From Clostridia bacterium (GTDB taxonomy: Bacteria; Bacillota; Clostridia; Oscillospirales; Acutalibacteraceae), in assembly GCA_017387165.1 (NCBI GenBank), contig JAFOFS010000255.1:1-9521 (forward strand): DNA of 9,521 bases. Direction: 5' to 3'. Numbering within the stretch: the stretch's first letter is position 1; each line of letters begins with the position of its first letter. The position numbers were made by a program, and so were the translations under genes. This document shows positions 5,607 to 9,521 of the stretch, in pieces. Under the pieces are notes generated by a model. It was not told the DNA's origin. It searched no databases and saw only the letters and a program-made list of their open reading frames with translations.

Positions 5607-6161
5607 ATGCAAACTGTTTTTAACGTTACCGAAGAAAAAATGGGCAAGACGATTGCCAACCTGTTGTCCGAATACACCGGCATCCGCGCCGGTCGCGCCT
5701 CGGCCGGTGTTCTGGATCACCTGTCGGTGGAATATTATGGAGTGCCCACTCCGATCAACCAGCTGGCCAACGTCTCCACGCCGGAGCCGCGTCTGCTGAT
5801 CGTGCAGCCGTACGACAAGTCGCTCTTGAAGGATATTTCCAAGGCGATTATGACCTCCGACCTGGGCATCAATCCGCAGAACGACGGCGTGGTCATCCGC
5901 TTGGTCTTCCCGCCGCTGACCGAGGAACGCCGTAAGGAGATCGGCAAGAACATTTACAAGTACGCGGAGGAAGCCAAGGTGGCGATCCGCTCCATCCGCC
6001 GCGACGGCATCGACAAGCTCAAGGCGATGAAGAAGAACAGCGAGATCACCGAGGACGATCAGAAGAACGGCGAGAAGAAGCTGCAGGATCTGACCGACAA
6101 ATACTGCAAGGAGATTGACGGTCACGCTGCGCGCAAAGAAAAAGAGATTATGGAGTTCTGA
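5607..6161 (+). CDS. frr: Ribosome recycling factor
   Basis: A 184-residue protein of normal length that, with EF-G, splits the post-termination ribosome so it can be reused. AAAGGAGA precedes the ATG by about 7 bases. Recognisable family features are GIRAGRAS (25-32), VEYYGVPTPINQLA (41-54), LGINPQNDG (86-94), PPLTEERRKEIG (102-113) and IRSIRRDG (127-134) with the conserved arginines 131-132. The charged N- and C-terminal thirds form the three-helix bundle and the middle part the small beta domain. It lies directly after pyrH, as in most bacteria, and its TGA is 6 bases before the uppS ATG, pointing to one transcript. Confidence 0.97.
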   Translation: MQTVFNVTEEKMGKTIANLLSEYTGIRAGRASAGVLDHLSVEYYGVPTPINQLANVSTPEPRLLIVQPYDKSLLKDISKAIMTSDLGINPQNDGVVIRLVFPPLTEERRKEIGKNIYKYAEEAKVAIRSIRRDGIDKLKAMKKNSEITEDDQKNGEKKLQDLTDKYCKEIDGHAARKEKEIMEF

Positions 6162-6167
6162 TGCGGT

Positions 6168-6896
6168 ATGCAGTTGTTTCGTAAAAAGAACAAACAGCAG
6201 GTTCCGCAGGAATATTTGCCTCGCCACGTCGGCATCATTATGGACGGAAACGGCCGCTGGGCGAAGAAGCGCGGCTTGCCTCGCACCGCCGGTCACGTAA
6301 CCGGCGCGAAGGTGTTCCGCACCATCGCCAAGTATTGCGACCGCCGCGGCATTGAGGTGCTGACCGTCTACGCGTTTTCCACCGAAAACTGGAAACGTCC
6401 GCAGGCGGAGGTGGATTCCATTATGAATCTGCTTCGCGATTACCTGAAAGAATCTTTGAGCGATTTCAAACACGAAAATATCCGTACGCGTTTTATCGGC
6501 GACCGTTCGCCGCTGGCGGAGGACATCCGGCAGCTGATGGCGGAGGCGGAGGAAGCGACGGCGGAGAAGACGGGTATGACCCTGAACATCGCGGTCAACT
6601 ACGGCGGTCGTGACGAGCTGGTTACGGCGTTTCGCCGTATGCAGGCCGACGGCGTCGCCGCCGAGGCGATCACCGCCGAAACGGTGGAGTCGTACCTCTA
6701 CACGGCCGGTCAGCCGGAGGTGGATCTCATTCTTCGCCCGAGCGGAGAATATCGCCTTTCCAACTATCTGATCTGGCAGTGCGCCTATGCCGAGTACGTG
6801 TTTATGGACGTTCTCTGGCCTGATTTTACCGAAAAGGATCTGGAAGAAGCCTTTACCGAATTCGCACGGCGCAGTCGCCGTTTCGGAGGTGTCTGA
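6168..6896 (+). CDS. uppS: Undecaprenyl diphosphate synthase (cis-prenyltransferase)
   Basis: A 242-residue cytoplasmic enzyme that extends farnesyl diphosphate with eight isopentenyl diphosphates to make the C55 lipid carrier for peptidoglycan and other wall polymers. HVGIIMDGNGRWAKKRG (20-36) contains the catalytic Asp26. FSTENWKRP forms the second block, and the isopentenyl-diphosphate site is RPSGEYRLSN (190-199), with Arg190, Arg196 and Ser198 matching the usual RxSGExRxSN pattern; proline replaces the more common threonine at 191. The ATG at 6168 follows the frr stop by 6 bases; only a weak GGAG at 6152-6155 inside frr serves as ribosome site, so translation is probably coupled to frr. 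cdsA begins 2 bases after its stop. Confidence 0.96.
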   Translation: MQLFRKKNKQQVPQEYLPRHVGIIMDGNGRWAKKRGLPRTAGHVTGAKVFRTIAKYCDRRGIEVLTVYAFSTENWKRPQAEVDSIMNLLRDYLKESLSDFKHENIRTRFIGDRSPLAEDIRQLMAEAEEATAEKTGMTLNIAVNYGGRDELVTAFRRMQADGVAAEAITAETVESYLYTAGQPEVDLILRPSGEYRLSNYLIWQCAYAEYVFMDVLWPDFTEKDLEEAFTEFARRSRRFGGV

Positions 6897-6898
6897 AT

Positions 6899-7753
6899 AT
6901 GAAAACGCGCATCATAACCGGCTTGGTGCTGGTGGTGTTGCTGGCGGTGATCTTGCTGCTTCCGCCGATCGCCACGGTAGTGGCGGCGTCCTTGGTGGCG
7001 GCTATCGCCGTGTGGGAGGCGGTACGTGCCACCCATATCGGCAATCACCTCGGTCAGCTGATCGTATCGATGCTGATGGCGGCGGCAGGACCGTTTTTGC
7101 TGTTGCAATATAAGTATGGCTTGACCTTGACGGTGCTTGCCGTGCTGGTTTACGTCATCGCCATGGCGGTGATGCAAATTGCCGCTCACGAAAAAGTGAA
7201 GATCGAAACCACCGGCTACACCATGATGATGACGCTGATCATTGCGGTCGTTTTCACCTGCGTTGCCAAGCTGCGTCTGGACGGGGTGGATCCGCTGGCG
7301 CCGTTTGCCACGCTGCAGCACGGTCGCTATCTCATTTTGATCGCCCTGTTTATTCCGTGGCTCGCCGATATCGGCGCCTACTTCGCCGGTGTGGCGTTCG
7401 GTAAGCATAAGCTCTGCCCGACCATCAGCCCGAAGAAGACGGTGGAGGGACTGATCGGCGGTCTGATCTTTTCGCCGCTGGTCATCACCGCCACGCTGTA
7501 TGCCTACCAGCTGCACGCCAACGTGTTCGTGTATTCCTACAGCTATTGGCTGCTGGCCGGTACCGCCTTTGTCGGCAGCGTGCTGTCGGTGTTCGGCGAT
7601 CTGTTTGCCTCGGTCATCAAGCGTCAGCACGGTCTGAAGGACTTCGGCAACGTTTTCCCCGGTCACGGCGGTATTCTCGATCGGTTTGACAGCTTCTTGT
7701 TTGCGCTGCCGATCGTGGCGCTGATTCTCGACTATATTCCGTTGTTTAAGTAA
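6899..7753 (+). CDS. cdsA: Phosphatidate cytidylyltransferase (CDP-diacylglycerol synthase)
   Basis: A 284-residue polytopic inner-membrane enzyme that makes CDP-diacylglycerol from phosphatidate and CTP, the branch point for all phospholipids. The full CDS signature is at 238-264: SVIKR, then Lys247-Asp248, PGHGG (254-258) and DRFD (261-264), in which the aspartates bind metal. Hydrophobic segments run along the whole length, starting at once after the N-terminal KTR with VLVVLLAVILLLPPIATVVA. GGAGGT at 6886-6891, within the end of uppS, gives a strong ribosome site; the 2-base gap suggests coupling. After the stop comes a hairpin (7762-7788) before dxr. Confidence 0.96.
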   Translation: MKTRIITGLVLVVLLAVILLLPPIATVVAASLVAAIAVWEAVRATHIGNHLGQLIVSMLMAAAGPFLLLQYKYGLTLTVLAVLVYVIAMAVMQIAAHEKVKIETTGYTMMMTLIIAVVFTCVAKLRLDGVDPLAPFATLQHGRYLILIALFIPWLADIGAYFAGVAFGKHKLCPTISPKKTVEGLIGGLIFSPLVITATLYAYQLHANVFVYSYSYWLLAGTAFVGSVLSVFGDLFASVIKRQHGLKDFGNVFPGHGGILDRFDSFLFALPIVALILDYIPLFK

Positions 7754-7761
7754 ATACTACG

Positions 7762-7788
7762 TAAGGGCAAACCGACGGTTTGCCCTTA
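7762..7788 (+). terminator. Hairpin between cdsA and dxr (partial terminator or RNA processing site)
   Basis: A perfect 12-base-pair stem (7762-7773 with 7777-7788) has a 3-base loop and lies 9 bases after the cdsA stop. It is followed by only a short, interrupted T run (TTTC), so it is a weak terminator at best. It may reduce readthrough into dxr and rseP or protect the upstream mRNA. Confidence 0.6.
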
Positions 7789-7808
7789 TTTCAAATTGAG
7801 GGTTGCTT

Positions 7809-8960
7809 ATGTCGAAATGTTTATCTTTGCTCGGCGCCACCGGCTCCATCGGTCTGCAGGCGCTGGACGTAGCGGAAAAACTGAATTATACCGTCGCGGC
7901 AATGGCGGCCGGTTCCCGTGTGGAGCCGTTTGAGCAGCAGATCCGCAAATGGCGTCCGTCGCTGGTTGCAATGGCAGACGAAAAGGCGGCCGCCGATCTG
8001 AAAACGCGCATTGCCGACCTGCCCGTCAAGGTGATGGCAGGAACGGATGGTCTGTGCGAGGTGGCAGCCGCCGCCGAGGCGGACGTGACGCTTAACTCCA
8101 TTATGGGAGTGGCAGGCTTCCTGCCGACCCTCGCCGCGATCGATGCCGGCCACGACGTGGCGCTTGCCAACAAGGAAACGCTGGTGGCAGGCGGCGCGGT
8201 GGTGACGGCTGCCTGCGCGGAAAAAGGCGTGCGCCTGCTGCCGGTTGACAGCGAGCATTCCGCCATTTTCCAATGCCTGCAGGGATGCCCTCCGCACGGC
8301 AAACCGCAAAAGCTCATCCTGACCTGCTCGGGCGGCCCGTTCTTCGGTAAGACCAAGGCCGATCTGGAGGCGGTGACGCTGGAACAGGCGCTGGCCCATC
8401 CGAACTGGAGTATGGGACTGAAGATCACGGTGGACTCCGCCACCATGATGAACAAGGGCCTTGAGCTGATCGAGGCCAAATGGCTGTTTGATATGGAGCC
8501 GGATGCGATCGACGTAGTAGTGCACCGCGAGAGCATCGTGCATTCGCTGGTCGAATACGCGGACAATTCGGTCATCGCCCAGCTCGGCGTGCCGGATATG
8601 CGCATTCCGATCCAGTATGCGCTGACCTATCCCGACCGCTATCCCTCGCCGGTCAAGGCGCTGTCGCTGGCGGAGGCAGGCAAGCTCACCTTCTTTGCGC
8701 CCAATCACGAAACCTTCCCGGCCATTGAACTGTGCCGTGCCGCGATCAAACGCGGCGGTCTGTATCCGGCGGCGGTCAACGGCGCCAACGAGCAGGCGGT
8801 TGCGCTCTTTGCGGCTGGCAAACTGCCGTTTGCGTCCATCACACCGCTGGTTTCCCGTATTATGGACTACACGTGGGGAGAGGCCGACTCCGCCGAGGCG
8901 GTGCTGCAGGCGGATCGTGAAAGCCGCGCCCTGCTGCTGGAACTCGCCGGCGTGAGGTAA
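7809..8960 (+). CDS. dxr: 1-deoxy-D-xylulose 5-phosphate reductoisomerase
   Basis: A 383-residue NADPH enzyme that converts DXP to 2-C-methyl-D-erythritol 4-phosphate, the committed step of the non-mevalonate isoprenoid pathway that feeds UppS. The ATG at 7809 is preferred over the in-frame TTG at 7803: GAGGG (7798-7802) lies 6 bases before the ATG and abuts the TTG. The dinucleotide-binding GATGSIG is at 9-15, ANKETLV around 120-126, and the metal ligands are Asp147, Glu149 (PVDSEHS) and Glu219 (MNKGLE). The flexible active-site loop (HPNWSMG) and VVVHRESIVHS are intact. This is the target of fosmidomycin in other bacteria. The C-terminal helical domain is complete and length is normal. rseP starts 4 bases after the stop. 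Confidence 0.97.
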   Translation: MSKCLSLLGATGSIGLQALDVAEKLNYTVAAMAAGSRVEPFEQQIRKWRPSLVAMADEKAAADLKTRIADLPVKVMAGTDGLCEVAAAAEADVTLNSIMGVAGFLPTLAAIDAGHDVALANKETLVAGGAVVTAACAEKGVRLLPVDSEHSAIFQCLQGCPPHGKPQKLILTCSGGPFFGKTKADLEAVTLEQALAHPNWSMGLKITVDSATMMNKGLELIEAKWLFDMEPDAIDVVVHRESIVHSLVEYADNSVIAQLGVPDMRIPIQYALTYPDRYPSPVKALSLAEAGKLTFFAPNHETFPAIELCRAAIKRGGLYPAAVNGANEQAVALFAAGKLPFASITPLVSRIMDYTWGEADSAEAVLQADRESRALLLELAGVR

Positions 8961-8964
8961 GATC

Positions 8965-9521
8965 ATGAATGCTTTGACGATTTTAGCCGCCGTTTTGCTG
9001 TTCGGCATCATCATTCTCGTGCACGAATGGGGTCACTATTTCGTGGCGAAGCGCTGCGGCATCCGCGTGAACGAGTTTTCGCTCGGAATGGGACCGAAGC
9101 TGTTTCAGTTCTCGAAAGGGGAAACCAAGTACACCGTCCGCCTGCTCCCGATCGGCGGCTATTGCGCCATGGAAGGGGAGGACGAGGAAACCGACGACCC
9201 GTGTGGCTTTACCAAACAAAAGGTGTGGAAACGCCTGCTGGTCGTGGTGGCCGGCGCGGTGATGAACTTTATCCTCGGCTTCGCCGTTTTGGTGACCGCT
9301 CTCTCGGTCTGCGTCCGTAAGGAAGCCGGTCGGGACTACGCGCTGTACAGCACCACACAGATTGCGGAGCTGTCGGAGGAGGCGCTCTCCTACCAAACGG
9401 GACTGCGCGCCGGAGACACGGTCACGGCGGTGGACGGCTCGCCGATTTTTTCGGATTTTGATCTGATGTATCTGATGCAGACTGACGAAGACGGCGTGCT
9501 GGAATGTAGATTGGTTGGAGA
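8965..9521 (+). CDS. rseP: RIP (site-2) zinc metalloprotease RseP, 5' part
   Basis: The ATG at 8965 opens a frame that runs through the window end, giving 185 residues. GAGG at 8954-8957, overlapping the end of dxr, is the ribosome site. The product is an intramembrane site-2 protease, which cleaves membrane-anchored regulators such as anti-sigma factors and remnant signal peptides. The first membrane helix carries the zinc motif HEWGH (His20, Glu21, His24), followed by the GYCAMEGEDEE stretch and a second membrane segment beginning VVVAGAVMNFILGF (about 93-106). A PDZ domain starts around 143 with TGLRAGDTVTAVDG. The second active-site motif (NxxPxxxLDG) and the last membrane helices would lie beyond the window. 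Position after dxr is the usual one. Its substrate here is unknown. Confidence 0.95.
   Translation, partial: MNALTILAAVLLFGIIILVHEWGHYFVAKRCGIRVNEFSLGMGPKLFQFSKGETKYTVRLLPIGGYCAMEGEDEETDDPCGFTKQKVWKRLLVVVAGAVMNFILGFAVLVTALSVCVRKEAGRDYALYSTTQIAELSEEALSYQTGLRAGDTVTAVDGSPIFSDFDLMYLMQTDEDGVLECRLVG

Noticed and set aside
5517..6473. 318-codon minus-strand open frame over pyrH, frr and uppS
   Set aside because: It spans three well-recognised genes in antisense and has no family resemblance.
6785..7666. 293-codon minus-strand open frame opposite cdsA
   Set aside because: Antisense shadow of a membrane protein gene; a low-complexity His/Gln-rich translation.
7821..9014. 397-codon open frame on the minus strand opposite dxr
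   Set aside because: It lies antisense to an unmistakable dxr gene; long antisense frames are common in GC-rich coding DNA, and its sequence is rich in His/Gln/Arg as expected of a shadow.
9022..9036. Tryptophan inside the zinc motif of RseP (HEWGH) as a possible defect
   Set aside because: The two histidines and the glutamate of HExxH are intact and the middle positions vary in the family, so there is no reason to suspect inactivity.

Overview
The window looks like chromosomal DNA from a GC-rich Firmicute, most likely an uncultured gut Clostridium-class organism (Oscillospiraceae/Ruminococcaceae-like). This is an inference from the core gene order pyrH-frr-uppS-cdsA-dxr-rseP, an IreB-type regulatory protein, strong AGGAGG ribosome binding sites, GC-rich coding DNA against AT-rich intergenic DNA, and use of the DXP isoprenoid pathway. 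No organism-specific marker is present.

Layout. Bases 1-2993 (+) hold the 3' part of a nicotinate phosphoribosyltransferase gene (NAD salvage) and, 17 bases later, a complete cytoplasmic family 3 glycoside hydrolase. A strong bidirectional terminator (2993-3026) separates these from a convergent gene on the minus strand (3040-3948) for a membrane PAP2-type lipid phosphatase, which has its own promoter. Bases 3949-4435 contain no credible protein gene. Most of that stretch is an unusual hairpin-packed element (4017-4433) bounded by a perfect 12-base inverted repeat. Next comes ireB (minus strand, 4436-4681), divergent from a six-gene + strand cluster starting at 4883: pyrH, frr, uppS, cdsA, dxr and the 5' part of rseP, which runs off the window end.

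How the genes work together. The right-hand cluster joins nucleotide supply (UMP kinase), ribosome recycling, isoprenoid precursor synthesis (Dxr), undecaprenyl diphosphate synthesis (UppS), CDP-diacylglycerol synthesis (CdsA) and a site-2 membrane protease (RseP), so much of it concerns the cell envelope. The PAP2 phosphatase could act on undecaprenyl diphosphate or a related lipid, and IreB belongs to a Ser/Thr-kinase pathway that senses cell-wall stress in other Firmicutes. The neighbourhood is thus thematically envelope-related, although only the pyrH-rseP genes look like one transcription unit.

The most unusual part is 4017-4433. Its two ends are diverged inverted copies that each fold into a similar hairpin. 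Inside lie one array of hairpins separated by exact copies of a 9-base word (agttatatt), a second array separated by another word (aatatcact), and a hairpin-plus-T-run terminator on the + strand that serves no visible gene. It could be a non-autonomous mobile element, a structured RNA, or both.
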